In this document: piece after piece, positions 22,746 to 36,631 of the stretch
Layout: every line of letters begins with the position of its first letter
Position numbering within the stretch: the stretch's first letter is position 1
DNA from: Halictus rubicundus
Lineage: Eukaryota > Arthropoda > Insecta > Hymenoptera > Halictidae
Direction of reading: 5' to 3'
Assembly (NCBI RefSeq): GCF_050948215.1
Contig: NC_135158.1
Span: forward strand, 4,635,822 to 4,699,821
Length of the DNA: 64,000 nucleotides
Program-made: the position numbers and the translations under genes
The notes under the pieces: model-generated
Told to the model about the DNA's origin: nothing
Database searches by the model: none
What the model saw: only the letters and a program-made list of their open reading frames with translations

Positions 22746-25700
22746 ACATCTCAAGTCTCTATCGATCAGTTCCCTTCAAAATCGCTGATTCAGCTGAACT
22801 AGTCCATTCGAAAGTGCAAGTGACGTCTCTATCGCTCTGGCAATCGAGTTTCCACGTTACCGAGTTCGCGCGCTCTGTGATGGGACGAGGATCCGCGAGG
22901 ATCATCCCAGGAAAGTGATCTTGCTCGCCGTGGAATCCTGTGAACCGCGGTGCGGCGACCTTTACGCCGGGTCGGCTAGCCGGCGAAAACGGTCGCTCTT
23001 TGCAGCATCGCGGCAGCATGAAAAGGCCAATATCGCCGTCTCGGCGTATCTGGTGACTCTGCCAAGGGGTAAATGGGCCAGGGCCGTCTTGGTGGTAGTC
23101 GTGGTGCGGTCGCGGAGGCAGGCAGGCAAGCAGGCGCAGGCTCTCTCGCCAGGCAACACGAATTTCCCTTGGTTATCTGGGGGTGGGGGTGGGGGTGGGG
23201 GGTCTGAGGCCCCGATCGAAGTCGCGCGCGCGTCTCGTCGTTCACGATCGGCTCCCCGCCGCTCTCGCAGTTCTCGCATAGACGAACGATATCGCGATTA
23301 CAGGCAGGCAATCATCATCGGTCGGCATCTCGGGATGTGTTCGATGCATCGAAGGTCTGGCCAGACAAGCGGCATAATGCCAACCAGTGGCATTTACGCC
23401 GGTAATACCACCTTTGCCTCGACTCTCCCTCTCTCTCTTTCTTTCTCTCTCTCTTGGAGTCTCGTTTCTCGCCTGGTCTCTGCGCCTTCGGCTCTCAGTC
23501 CGCGTCGAGCCCGGACGACTCTTTACCTCCTAGCCCTCTCTTCGACCACACTCGTCTCTATGCCTCGCAGACTCGCGGAGTCGTACTCTCGATCTTTTTC
23601 CCCTCTTTGTTTCCATCGGGCAGCGCACGAGCTGCTGTTGCTGCTGCTCTCGAGCGAGGAGCAGCTCCTTTAACGTTCCATGCATCTCGCAACACCTACG
23701 GTGTTTCCTCATGATCCGAAGATGCCCGCGAAGGTTTCCCCCGTTTCGAGACGGCAATTAGACCAGGTCGGTCGCCGGCGATTGATCGTCTGCCTTGTCC
23801 AGAGATTCCTCGAGATTAAGTGTCGTGACGGACAGCCGATCGCCCGAGCCGGATACCCATCGCGACACACTTCGATCACGACGACTCGTCATGCAATCTT
23901 CGCGGAACAAGTCCCAATTAGCCATTCAGGAAGCCGGATAGGCGGCGCGATCCTTCTCTGAACGCGTCTATCACCAGTCTATCTCTCTCTCTCTCTCTCT
24001 CTCGATCGATCGATCGGTCGATTCTTTTACCTGTTACCGAGACGTTTGGTCTCGATTCCAGAGGGGCTTGTTTACCATTCCACAGTCAACGGACGCATAA
24101 TAACGAGACGGACGCAGGAATTTCCTCGATCCTCCTACCTAATTGTACGTGACTCCTCGCTCTGGCTTCCAGGAAAGCCTCCTGACCTCGCAGCCGGTGG
24201 ACACTTTAGTAAACGTTGGCTAGGTTAGGCTTAGGGGTGGGTAGACCTGTTCGAGACTTCCGATGTGAACGAGTGTTCTGTGTTCGGTGCTGAAGGTTTC
24301 GGATTATTTTGGAGAACTAGAATACTATCTAGATCCTTAATTGAGGGTATAAGAGTTCTGCAGTTAGGTTCATACGGTTCAAAAGGTTCATAAGAGATCG
24401 AAGTAGAGGAAGACCTTACCGATAAGGTCATCTTTAGTAGATATAGGAAATAAAATTTCTACACTGCTTTTTAGGAGCAAGCTTTCGAAGAGATAGAACG
24501 CCATCTTGCAGACTTTCTATGCGACGGGTCCACGGGAAAAAGGGTGTCAATTTTAAAGACCATAGGAGTTTAAAGTGCCGTTTCACATGTTCTTTATCAT
24601 CACCTATACTGCACGGTGACTGACAGTAAGATGTACAATAGCATCTAGAAAGTCCACTGCTAACAGTACGAGGTTACAGATCGGAAAACTGAACTTTTCC
24701 CCCGTTTTCCCGCGTCCCATCGCAGATAGCCCCGAGTGGGCGTGACCTAGAGCCCCCCCCCCCCCCCAGGGCCAATTTCTGCCCGCACATTCCCCAGTGG
24801 CACAATTTCGACAGATCCAGCGCACAGTCCGATTCTTCAGAGTCTCGGTAAGATCCTCCGTGGTTGTGCCATGTGATCGCGTGGCGGTTGTGACCTATGG
24901 TGTCGGAGAAGTGGCAGCGTGTCGCCGTGAGAGAGCTGGTGGTGGTGAGCGGCTCGCCTTGACGAGAAAATCACGTGGCCGCGGGAAATGACTTGTTATA
25001 TAAACTAATGATTATCCCGGTACTTGCGCGCTGCCGTGTCTAAAGGCAACGTGTCTCCGCGGCGGGTCGGTTCTGGGCCCCTAAGTCCCCGTGGTAATCG
25101 AGCACGCTCGGCGATCGCGACGTTATCGCGAGCTCGTTTCTCTCGGGCGATAACGCTCTCGCGGATAACGCGCGGTAACGCCCTCGCGACCAACGATCTA
25201 ATAATAATATATGAGGTTGGCCGTCGCGATCCATCGGGGCCCGAGCAGGAAATTCAGCGGCCCAAGGAGATCGAGATGTCACGTTGGAACGCGAGATTCA
25301 TCGTGCTTCCTCGCGCTCGAATACGCGAACAGCTTGACGTATATTGCCGTCCGCGGATACGCACGCCGGCTACCGGCATTCGTGCTACCACCGCGCCACG
25401 AACGATCTCGCAGCCGCGCCGCGGCTTTCGGTGGCCGAGGATGGATGGTGAATGGGGATAGATCGCTCGTCGATTGGATACGACTGATCGACAGCCGCAG
25501 ATGGAACGCGTCGATTACGTACAAATTGTTCGGCCGTCCGGCTTCGTTATACCCGTGATTTTCGAGAGACGCTCGGCAGCAGGCTCGAGCTTCTTCACGC
25601 ATTCATTAAGTATCTCATTAACCGAGAATGAAATTTAATCGGGCCCAATTAGGAGTTTAGTTCGCCGCCTTGATGGCTTAATAGGCAAAATATGGCTCTG

Positions 25701-28700
25701 AACGATCCTGATCCTCTGAATTGCTGTGCGAAAGAGCCGTTTGCACGAAACGATGTCTGCTAGTTTCTTGCAGAGCAGGAGACTATGAGAGGATCACGCG
25801 TGTAGCCATTCTCTCGAGAAATGGAGAGTGACTCTGGGAAGGAGTTCAGAAAGGAGGACTGGTGTTCATTTTTTTACTGCTTCAAAGTCGGTATATGGAA
25901 ATGAATCTCGAGGACCAGTTCTTTCGAAGATCGTTAGTCCGAGGTTTAGAGTATGATCGGTTGTTTAATGAAACACACTGGCATTGTATGTTCGCTGACC
26001 GTTCGAAAGTAGCCGCGTTAACAACCAAGAAAGATGTTTCCGGCGTTTAACAAAACATTTAACTGCATTCACTTACAAGTATCAATGCTACGGTGCTTAT
26101 TCTTGACCTCTTTCTTGAACTCGAGCTTCTCAAAAAATATATGAATCAAGAAAAATATGTACCCGGTGTTCAGAAAGCTTCTAACTGCAACTGTCCAAAT
26201 GACATTCCTCGGGTATGTCTCATCGATCAGGACTTGCTAATAGAAAGTCGCCAGTGATTTCCAGAAGAGAAACGCCCTGATCGAGACGGTACCAAAATGG
26301 TGTCGCGTAGAATCGTGCGTCGGTGTCAGAGGCGTCCGCTCGGATCTGGGCCAGGTGAAATGCAATCGCGTTCGGTCTGTAGGCGAGCGGTTCGCTGGAA
26401 AATCGGTAGCCGCGGTTCTAGAACGGTCGAGATATCGGGTAGGCCATGGAAGTGGGTCAACGTCGTGTGGGCAACACGGAGAACCAAGTTCAGGGGCAGA
26501 ACTGCGCAGAGCGGCGTGTCTGCCTGGAGCGCACGGTCTCTCCCGGCGGCTTGGGTTAGGTTCTGTCGTGTTCCTCCTCTTGCACAACTCCCTCACAAAA
26601 GAGAAGCAGCACCGTTGCAGCCACGGCCCTAAAGGCGCAACAAAGACAGCGGAGGCGGTCTAACGGAGCTCACCGGTCTGCCTAGTTTTATTTTTCCGCT
26701 GGTCCCTGGCCATTCGTTCCGTTCCTGGACCCTCCCTCACGCGTGTTCACCCGGTGCATCCGGATGCACTTAAACACCGTCTTACACGGCGAGTGCATCA
26801 TGGAGGGAGAAAGAGGGTCGTCGCGATCCTTCGGAAGATAGTCCATCTCGTTTTCTTGTCATGTCCCTGCTGCTGAACTGATCTCGGTCTAGAAGAACGC
26901 TCTCTCCACGAGTGAAAGAACGATTCATGTTTTCGATCTCGGCCCCGAAATGACCCTCCGTGGAAAGCGCAAGTGAAACCGGGAACGGTCTACGCTTTCC
27001 ATCGACTTCGGTGCAGCGGTTTAGTGTTTATTGTGCGGGCAATTCACTTTCGTTTTGAGAAGATAATTTTATTATTTTATTAGTTCGGTCGAACCTTGTT
27101 TGTTCTTTACAAATAGTTTCAAATAATTTTTTATTCACTTCGTTGGACGTTTTAGATTGGCAAATTGAAGTTCTTTGACGATCACACATTTTAAAGAGAT
27201 GCATCTGTCATTACGTATCTAGAAACGAACAATGGGCGAGGGATGATCTTTTTATATTTTTCTGAAATGTACAAGCATCCTTAAGAGAACGACTGCTAGA
27301 TCTTAATACCAGATTCAGTGTTAATGAATTTCAAGATCGTAGCAGGACAAAGGACATAGTAATTAGATTCAACCCCATAGGTATTTATAACTGTTCACAA
27401 ACCGTAGATTAAGTTCCAGTTTGTTTTAAAATTGTGATAAACTCAGCAGGGTTTCCCGATAACGTTGACGTGTTAAATCAAGTGTGATATTTCCTGTTAT
27501 ATTAACATAATCTGGATAGTTGTCCGGGGAACAGCTGGCATTTAAAATGGTCCTTACTCGGTTCATTTGTTTCTTGAATAAATCAGTAATAACGGACAAG
27601 AATTTTGTATTAATTATGTATAAATTGAAGGTTCAAACAGTAGTGCCAACTGTCAGAACCCAATCTCGTACACGGATCGATCGCAGCATCTCTGAAATTA
27701 TTTTGCACTTTCGAGGCTCAAAAAATCAAGTAACAGTAGATTCTTGCATATCATCAACGACATGCGACCGCTTTGCAACAAAGAACGTCGATCAGCATTT
27801 CGCAAACGTCGAAGAATTCGAAGCGTGCGAGTCCTTCCTGATTCCTCGACGATCGCTCGAGGCTCTGCCAGTGCCATCACTGAACGGCTCGTTCTCCGCG
27901 TCGTCAGGATCTCTCATCGGTTTCCTCGAATTCTCTTTCACCGATCGTCACGGCAAAAAGCGAAAAAAATGGCCGGTGTGTGCGTGCGTGTGTGTGTCTC
28001 TCTCTTGCACCTAACCACACGACCTCGGCGAAATCGTCGCGAAGGCCGTTCGACACGGTCCGCGCGGCTCGATCCTGACTGGCCGCCGGAAGATATATTA
28101 TATCGATTAGCGATAAAGCGCGGCCCGTACACCTAAGCGAACGGCCGGGGCAGACAACTAGGTTGCTGGGTAGGTGGGTGAAGTAGGTAGAAGGTAGGCA
28201 GGCAGTCAGCGAGCAGCAGCAGCCGGTACACTCGCGTCACACGCCTGTCCGTTCTGCATCCCTGTGCAAGCGCGTGCAAGCGAGAGAGAGAATCGCGCCG
28301 ATAGAACGAGACCGTGCGCGAGAGCTAGTTCGCGATCAATTTTATCGTTCTAGTTCTTTCGAAACTGGTCGATGTGTCATGTTCGATACGATTCTACGAG
28401 CCGCCGCCGCCGGCGCCGATCTACATTTCTAATTTCGCTCTGATCGCGAATTAATTGGTCCTGTTGCCCGGGACCGGCCTAATGAGGTAGAACCGGTGAC
28501 AAATGAATCGTTAGAAACGTGGGAGACACCGTTCATAGTACAACGATTGTTAGGCACCAGATGGTTCGCGAAACACGGTTTTACACGATGGCAACGCGTG
28601 GCTGCTGAGAAGTTGAAGGCCGTCGAGGGGTGGCAATGCTCGCCAGCACTCGGCGGTCCCACGTGGAAATCGCGTTCCTGAGGATACGCGATCAACTGCC

Positions 28701-30340
28701 AGCCAGGGTGTGGTTTCCTATGCAGTTTTTGCCCGACTAGAATGCACCAGACGGCCTTCGCTAGGATCAGGATATTTCGCTGACGTGCCACGATCGATTG
28801 CACCCCGCCCCATTGTCACCCCGACACCTCTCTCCGCGTTCCCAATTTTACTATCTTTTATCTACTCGCCACTTTTTCTGTCATCTTTACCGATCTACAT
28901 GCTGGATCTAGCTGTGCAAAAGTACAGGCGATCTTTGGAGAACAGTCTAAAGAGAATAACTCTTCTGAGAATTGTTGAAAAGTAAACTTCGAAAATACGT
29001 GACTAGTTGCCTTGTAGATTCGGGATTATTATACATTTTCGTTTTATCAAAGTCTCATTTTTGAACCGTCTATTTAAAATAATAAATGATTCAGTTCTTT
29101 GAAAACGTAGCAAGGCAGCCTGCATTTTTCGCCATTAAGGGGTGAGTCCCCAGGAATCTCTTAATTTATTAACAGAATTCTTTTCCTCTCCACGATAAAG
29201 CAACAACGTTACTTCAAGCTCACCGAGCTGCATTTATTAATAAAGATATAGACACAAGATTAGGTCCCTCGGACTCTACCCATGCTCTCCGCAAGGTCTC
29301 CTAACCCGAGGGTTAAGTTAGTTAAGAATGCAGACCTCGGCCTTCCACTTCCTGTTTATATTCTTGAATATTTATATACGCGTTTCCCCTTTATTCACTG
29401 AACTTTTAAAAGCGTATTATTATTTTACACCTGGGACTACGACGATCTTATGTGGGTGATACGATTCATCCCTAAACATTGATCTTTATCGTAGTTACGT
29501 AAACAGAATCTCTGAATTAGTCAGTTCACTTCAACCCTTTCCACTCCGAAGGAAAATCAGACCCTCGCGTTTAATCTTAATTTTCCTTGCTGGAGTATAC
29601 AAATTAATTAAACGTCCGCAGTTTGTAGACATTGTACACGAGTCTTGAGAGAATCCAGTTTTCAAACTAGATTCTTCCCGCAATTAAACATCAACTATGA
29701 TACAATTTAATTCTCATGTTTACTCTAGAAATTTCATACAATCTGAAACATTTTATAGTAAACGATATGTATGAACGAATTTAGTTTCGAATTACAGTTC
29801 TGTAATTTTTACTGGCACGATTAAAGGAGCAATCGCTGTTATGATTATTAACGATACGATTATACGATTCAAGTGTGAAGCTCTGCAATTTCGATCAGAT
29901 TAATTAAACGACTCCGACCATGTGGCATTTCTCAGGAAGACGGTTCGACAATGAGAATGTTAAGGGTTGTTCGAAGCATTACCACCGGAACTTAATTACC
30001 CAAAGCCTATTCTTTCACCTATTCTACGAACTACCGGCCTCGTTACTGTCATTTCCCCGGAAAGATTGATTCGCCGGTCGGCTTATCCACGTTTCGATCG
30101 GAAACCGGCATAGCTTTCCCACCGGTACAGTGATTCGCCTGGCGGATTTTCGCGGGCACGAACGACCGTACGAACGAACAGAGGAAGTAATGTATATCTC
30201 GTTTCCTTTATTTTCCAGACAGACCAGCGAACAACTTCACTGCCGTCCGAGGAATCCGGATCGTTCCGCGATCGGAGCGAGCTCGCGACCGCGATCCACG
30301 CCCCTCTGGGAAGCGAACGAACGCAAGAAACGAGAGCAGA
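22746..30340. other. Non-coding stretch
   Basis: No gene was recognised. A G-run motif lies at 23,179-23,202, C15 at 24,753-24,767, CT-rich microsatellites near 23,430-23,455 and 23,983-24,002, and a 16-bp palindrome at 26,754-26,769. A GC-rich patch at 24,900-25,560 and an interval open on both strands at 28,429-28,803 look like chance ORFs. Confidence 0.45.
23179..23202 (+). other. G-quadruplex-forming motif
   Basis: Four guanine runs of five or six, separated by single T residues, form a textbook G4 pattern on the + strand. The strength of the motif is visible directly. Biological use is not shown. Confidence 0.75.
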
Positions 30341-33300
30341 AGCCTCTCTCTCTCTCTCTCTCACTCTCCTTGTACACTGCCAACCAAGAGATCGGTCACC
30401 TGGTCGCTCTGCCATCTCGTCAACGATTCGGCTAACGATCAACACGTTTTTCTCTTCTGTCTTCACGGAGCGGACCGGCGGCTGACGGACCACAAGAGGA
30501 GGAGAGGACACACACACGCACACATCCGTCAGCGACGGCACACGACGGTCTGCACGGTTGCGCGTCGACGCATCCTCGACGAGAAAACTCGTCCGGGACT
30601 ATTCAACGCAACGCCCCGGGACTACCGAGCCACCCGGGGATCAAGATGTTACTATTTTTTATTTAAACCGTAACGTTAAGGGGACACCGTGTTATGAGTT
30701 CATTTTTATTACGTACGTATAGGAAGCGTAGGACGAAGGATCGTAGACGATTGGCGCGAACCTCCGCATCATTGCTACCGCCGGACACCCTCTCCGATTG
30801 CTAGTTCTCTCGTTACACCCATGCGCTGCTCTCGGGACTGTGGGAACACCATTTTCGATAGGGACGCTTCTTATTGACACGTTGATTGCGCGTGGTCGAC
30901 CGCAATCTGGTTTAAAAATTAATTTATATTGTGATAGGCGAGATGGGTTGAAGTTGGCCCCCTCTTTGATAAGATTTAACTTTCTAGTTTCGATTTTGTC
31001 AAACGAATTGTGATTTTGTGATATCACGTTGATTTCAAGCGTGTCTATTGAACTTTCATTTCGAAGAGAGTAATTTTTGTTAAAGTATTAACGCACGTTA
31101 TACCGACTTCTTGAGAGAGAATGGTGTGCCGACCAGTTGTGAGAGCAAGCGCCACCCTCGCAGCTCGATGTCGAATTTATTACACGCACAGGCCCTAGGA
31201 AGACTAAGTTGTTTGTTCTTGAAGCCGCAAGCGATAGTGTAATAAAATAATTGTTTAAGAAACATTGTACTTGGGGTTAGCGTCTCATTTTTATTTTGTA
31301 CACGGTGGATCGCGGAGCATCCATCCCCTAAATCGTTCTAAGGTCGAAGAATTTGTTAGAAGAGTCAGCGTTTGTGAGTGTGGATGATCAGCAGAGTCAG
31401 GACAGATAGGGAGAACGTTTAGTAAATTCAGCGTCGAGCTTTGTCCTTCCCTGTATGTTACTGCTACCACCGCTACTATATTCGCCGCCTGTTACACCGC
31501 AATTATCCGCCACCAGTATACGCCAGCCATTTACCGATGGAGCCGTTACGAGGCGCGAACACGGCCATAGCACATCGCGAAAGCGCATAAGTATACACTT
31601 TCATCATCCCGGCGTACGCTGCCCGTGAGCAGCGAAAACCGTAGCCGATCGATCGCTCGCTCGTTTTCGGGCTCGCTGGTGACCCCAGACACCCGGCCTT
31701 CCAACCGACTGTACCTGGCTAAACCTGTGTTTCAACCCTTATAAACTAGTATTTCTATTTCTTCGCTCTAGAATATATTTATTTAAACAAACCACTGTGT
31801 CTTGTCTACTATCCTGTCACCCTATCACGATTAATCGACAACCACCAGCTGAAAGGGGTGGCTTTTCAAACGAACCGGGCTGATCGGTTTAAAAATGAAT
31901 ATTGCTGATGCGACAATGAATGCCTTCTGTGTCAGGTCTTCTGACTTTCTTCTCTATCTTCAGCGACTATCCAGCAAAACCACTCTTCGGGAATTATTAT
32001 TTCGCAACCCCTCTTTTGCAGACATTCTCAGTCTCCGTTAGGGAGTGTGCTAAAATGTTCGTTCAGGAGTCACAATTTGGGTGCTCATTTTCTGTAGATG
32101 GTGTAAGGGCTAATTTATATTCCAGCTTATTAAGAAGCAGGTATTTAGCTACCCTTCTTTTTCAGCTGGGCTAGGACCCGGTTAGAGGATGAACTAAAAT
32201 TCTTATTTAGAAATATTTTATTTAGTCCTCTATTGAAGAGCATCCTGTAACAATTCCCAGAAAATCATTTTTATTTTTAGCTACCTTACCAGGGTAGAAA
32301 AATCAAACCAGCCCTTTCGCAAGCAAATCTCCGCGTAGCCCAATCTGTGGCCTCTATCTCCAACAACGTCATTATCCTCGCACAAGGTATCCCCTATCTC
32401 TAGTATACCTTGTCTCCGAGCGCAAAAAGGTAAAGATCGAAGGGCAAGTAAAGGGTGTAGACCTTTAAAGGGCGGGTCACCAGCGCGCCGGGTAACCGCG
32501 GGAACAGGAAGGACAGTCCGGAAGTGATCCCCTGTTTTCGTTGAAGGCGAGCACGAGTGTTCGTTGACCCGCTCGTACCCGCGATCGCTTGCTACGTGCT
32601 CGTACGAGCTGCACGCGAGAGAGAATGCTGAGAGCACGACGGCCGGCGCTGCGCAGAGCGAGCACACAACGCGCGGTTTTCTCTCTCGCTGCCTCTCCCA
32701 GCTATCTCTCTCTCTCTCTCTCTCTCTCCTTCTCTTTCTCTCTCGTTCTGTCTTCATCCTCTGGTCTCCCTCCTCCCTCCTAGCCGACCGTGTAATCCTT
32801 TCTCTGTTGCTCGTTCGCCGGCCGTCAGGAAGCAGTTACCGTGCGGCCGCGCGCATTGTTACACATAACTTCTTTCCATCGTCGGCGTTGTAACGCGCGC
32901 GATCTCCGCGCGTTTTCAGCCGCGAACGCCGCGCGCGCTTTGCATTCCACGCGTGTACACGCCTGCGCCGTCGCGGTTTTTCGCGGGCCCGAGACCCCTC
33001 GGACCCCCCGATCCTCACCACGCTTCTCGTTCTGCCGAGTTACCGTAGCCCGCGTACAATCTTGTTAGATCATTTCTACCCTCCTTCCCTCTCATTTTTT
33101 TTCTTGTTTTTCTTTCCTCTCCGTTCTTTTCTGGAATAATGTAATTCTTCGGCACAGTTGGCCGCGGACGGACGCCAAGCGCTCCGGGAACTGCGAATTT
33201 GCAGCGTTTCTGGCGCGGGCACTAACCCGAATGACGATTGTAAACATTTTTTGATATCGGAGGACGTTGGTCGGTGAGATCGAAGCGGAGGTGTTCGGAT

Positions 33301-33956
33301 GATTTGCCTCTATTGTGTTTGCAGTTAACAGCGAAAGTAGAAAGTCTCGGTAGGTTGCAGAAATAGAGAAAGTCTCAGTTGAGTGGTACATAAATGGAGG
33401 AAGTTTCAGTGAGCAACAAAGTAACGAGTCTCAGCGAGCAAGTAAAGTAGCAAATTTCAAAGAATATGCTGTATCTCCTGCACACGAAAATGCCGAAACA
33501 AACTATTAAAATATTGTTCTCGAATTCATGATCCACACTGAAAATTGTCACCGTGACTGAAAAGTTAATCAGTGAAATATTTGCTTGCGGATAGCAGATT
33601 GCCGGAGACAATGAAATAATCGCTGCAACAAATTTGTTAAGCAGCAGTATGGGTCGGTCTCGTTCTCGGCCAACAGTGCGCTAACGTTGTCGTTATAACT
33701 GTACCATTGTATTACTCTACCGATATTACACGCATATAATATTATTTTTCATATCGACACTGATTGACATTACGATTGCTCGATCGTTAACGATCTCCCG
33801 GTTCCTCTCGATCCACCGTGCCGCTCTTTTCCTGTGCGCATTGATCGCGATCACCCGTTGCAAAACGGGGAAACGAAGCGAGAAGAAGCGGCCGGTGCGC
33901 AGAGAGAAAGACGGAGAGAGGAAGATCGAGGAGTTCGCGAGTTGTGTGGCTGCGAT

Positions 33957-33960
<4 letters not shown>

Positions 33961-33992
<32 letters not shown>
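33961..33992. repeat. (GA)n microsatellite
   Basis: Uninterrupted GA run of 32 nt. Confidence 0.92.
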
Positions 33993-33996
<4 letters not shown>

Positions 33997-36582
33997 GAAA
34001 GAGTGGAAGAATGCACGAGGAAGCGTGAGAGAAGCTGCTCGAGAGAGAGACAGACTTAGTACACAGAGAATTTTATATATACATCTATACAGAGAGATAT
34101 ATATTATATAAATAAATGAATATATATTTTTGTATTTTCCTGTTCGCGATCGTCTGATGTTGAGATCACGCTCGAAGAAAGTCGCGGCGAAGATGGATCG
34201 TCTTCCGGTGGACGTCGCCGCGAGGATCGAATCGCCTCGATCGCCTCGGAGATCATATTTAAAACCACGCGAGTTCGAAATACTGTATTAATTGTACTAT
34301 TTATCTGATATAAAAGTCTTGTTTTTTATCCCATATCGTGTTCGGCATCTGTTGTCGGTGAATCCTTGCCCGTCCTCGCCGATAAGTGGTAAATCATAAG
34401 AGTGCGAATTATTGCAATAAGAAAAGATCGATAAGATGGAGATGTCTTTCGACATTAAAGTTTGGATTTCTACGTTTCAGAAATTCCTTAACCCGTTAAC
34501 ATTAAACCCACCACGGTTGAACGATCGGTTTTTTATTTTATAGCTAGTTATTAAAATTATAACGATTCCTCTTTACAGAACCTGAATAAATTCTATCTCA
34601 GACTTATAAGGAAAAGGTGTGGCAGTTTTCTAAGCTTCCTATGCGTGTATGACAACTTTTATCACTTTCATTACGTTCACCAGCTCTTACGAGCTGTTAG
34701 ATCGAATCAATGTTAATTTTCTGTTTGCAATTAAGTGGAAGCGAGTGTACGAATTAATTTGAAGTTCTAGAATGGTACGGGCAGTTAAAACTAATAGTGT
34801 GTTAAGAGGTTAATGCACTAGAAAAATTCTTTTCCTATTCGTTGACTTTTCATTATGTTATAGAGTAAGCACATCCTGCTATATTTATTAACATGTTCAC
34901 TGCCGAAAATCAACGTCAAAAATTGAAATTTACCACAGTGACAGCCGCGTTAGTCTTTCTTCGTGCTTCAAATCCAATTAAAATTCAGTTTACTCGAAGA
35001 CGACTGAAACACACGACTGACGTGGCAGCCAATTTGTTAATGAAGATACAGACGAAATAAAAATCCATGAAAAAATGAAAATCACTGGAACAAGCAGGGG
35101 TCAAAGAAGCGATAAATAGGAGTAAAAAAATTCGGAGCGGTCAATGTGATTTTTCTGGGATTTTCTTCTGGAAAATGGTCGTATCTCGTGGGAACTATGA
35201 CTGTGCCGGACACGGAGCGCCAATTGCAAGCCGCGATCGTGTATCTCTCTTCGTCATGATCCTCGTGACCTTTCTATGGAACGCAACGATCGATCCGCCG
35301 ATAAGTTTGTTACTTGAGGTTACGCGAAGAGGACCAACACCGTTTCCACTGTTAATTGCGAGCCGAGCGTCGTCCAATTAGCGAGGGTTCACCTAAACGT
35401 CATCACGATCAATATCCGCGCGGGCACTCTTGCTGAAACTCGTTAAAACTCCGCGTACGATTGTTTCAATTAATCCGCGAGAAAAATTGATTTCCTATTC
35501 AGCCCCCGATGGATCGCGCGGTCAAAGATTCTTCTTTTTGCCTGATAAACGATCGCGCAGTTAATAAGCGGAGGAAAGAGATCCTCTAGATCGAGCAAAG
35601 CTTGCCTCCCCTCTCTCTCTCTCTTTCACGCTCTCTTCTTCTTCTTCTCTCTTTCTCTCTCTTTCGCTCTCTCTTTAGCCTTCTCCTTTTCTTCATCGAT
35701 AACCGCTTCCTGCGCGAAGCTGTTGCTGGCCTTCGATGTGGAAATATTTCGCTGACCGCGCGCACGATCTCCCATGATTGAGTCATTTCTAAATGGGCCG
35801 CTCTTTTCCCGCTTTTCTTTCTTTCTCTTACGCCGCTCGGCAACCTGCTCCGGCCATGCTCGATCAAATACTGGAAACGATTCCTGGTTTCTTGAATACG
35901 AATCGACCGGCTTAATGAAGTGGACGACGTTCGAGAGAGATGCATCAACGTGTAATTACACTCCACCGCGTTGCGGCTCTCAATTATGGCTGCCTAGCGC
36001 GCCTAGTTTAACCCTTAATTTCTCAATTTATCAGTGCACCGAGCGCCTTTAAGGAAATGTACCGTTTGCGAGCTGATTTATGGCAAATTAGTTTCAAGCC
36101 CCTAGAAAATTCACTAAACAATTCCACGGCAATGCCAACAATGTCAAAATGATTTGTCTAGCCCTGATCCAACCCCAAAATCTATAAAATCATTCAGAAT
36201 AGTAATTGTTTCTGAAAAATTAATTTTCCTTTATCACTTGAGAATAGCAATTCTCACGCAAAAGTGAATTTTTCCCAATTTTTCACCCAAGATCAAGGAT
36301 CCATAAAATCTAGATTAATTCCTTAATTAATTCGCCTTGTTTCCGCACCCGAAAAAATGGCACGGTGTTGGTAGGCGGCACGTGGCCCCGTCGAAGGACG
36401 GCTCGTGAGTCCCCTTGAAAATAATCGCGAAATCTCGGTCACGCCCGTTGGCGAACGGTCGTGGGCCACCCTCGTCGCCGATAAAATCTCGCGTAGCGCC
36501 GCGAAGGGGGTAATTTTTGCGGGCACCGCGACTAATCGCGAGGCGGCAGCGATCGGGCGAGAGCGGGGCACGTGGCACACGC

Positions 36583-36584
<2 letters not shown>

Positions 36585-36627
<43 letters not shown>
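36585..36627. repeat. (CT)n microsatellite
   Basis: Uninterrupted CT run of about 43 nt followed by CCCTCCCTCTCTTT-type sequence. Confidence 0.92.

Positions 36628-36631
<4 letters not shown>

Noticed and set aside
24231..24431. GGGGTGGGTAGACCTGTTCGAG followed by repeated GAACC words, suggestive of a transposon end
   Set aside because: No matching inverted end or target duplication was found within several hundred bases.
28429..28803. 124-codon - strand ORF
   Set aside because: No family resemblance and the + strand is open over much of it. No promoter or splice sites supported it.
34494..34812. TTAACCCGTTAACATTAAACCC ... GTTAAGAGGTTAA, possible piggyBac-type MITE
   Set aside because: TTAA-rich sequence is frequent here and the proposed ends are not clear inverted repeats.
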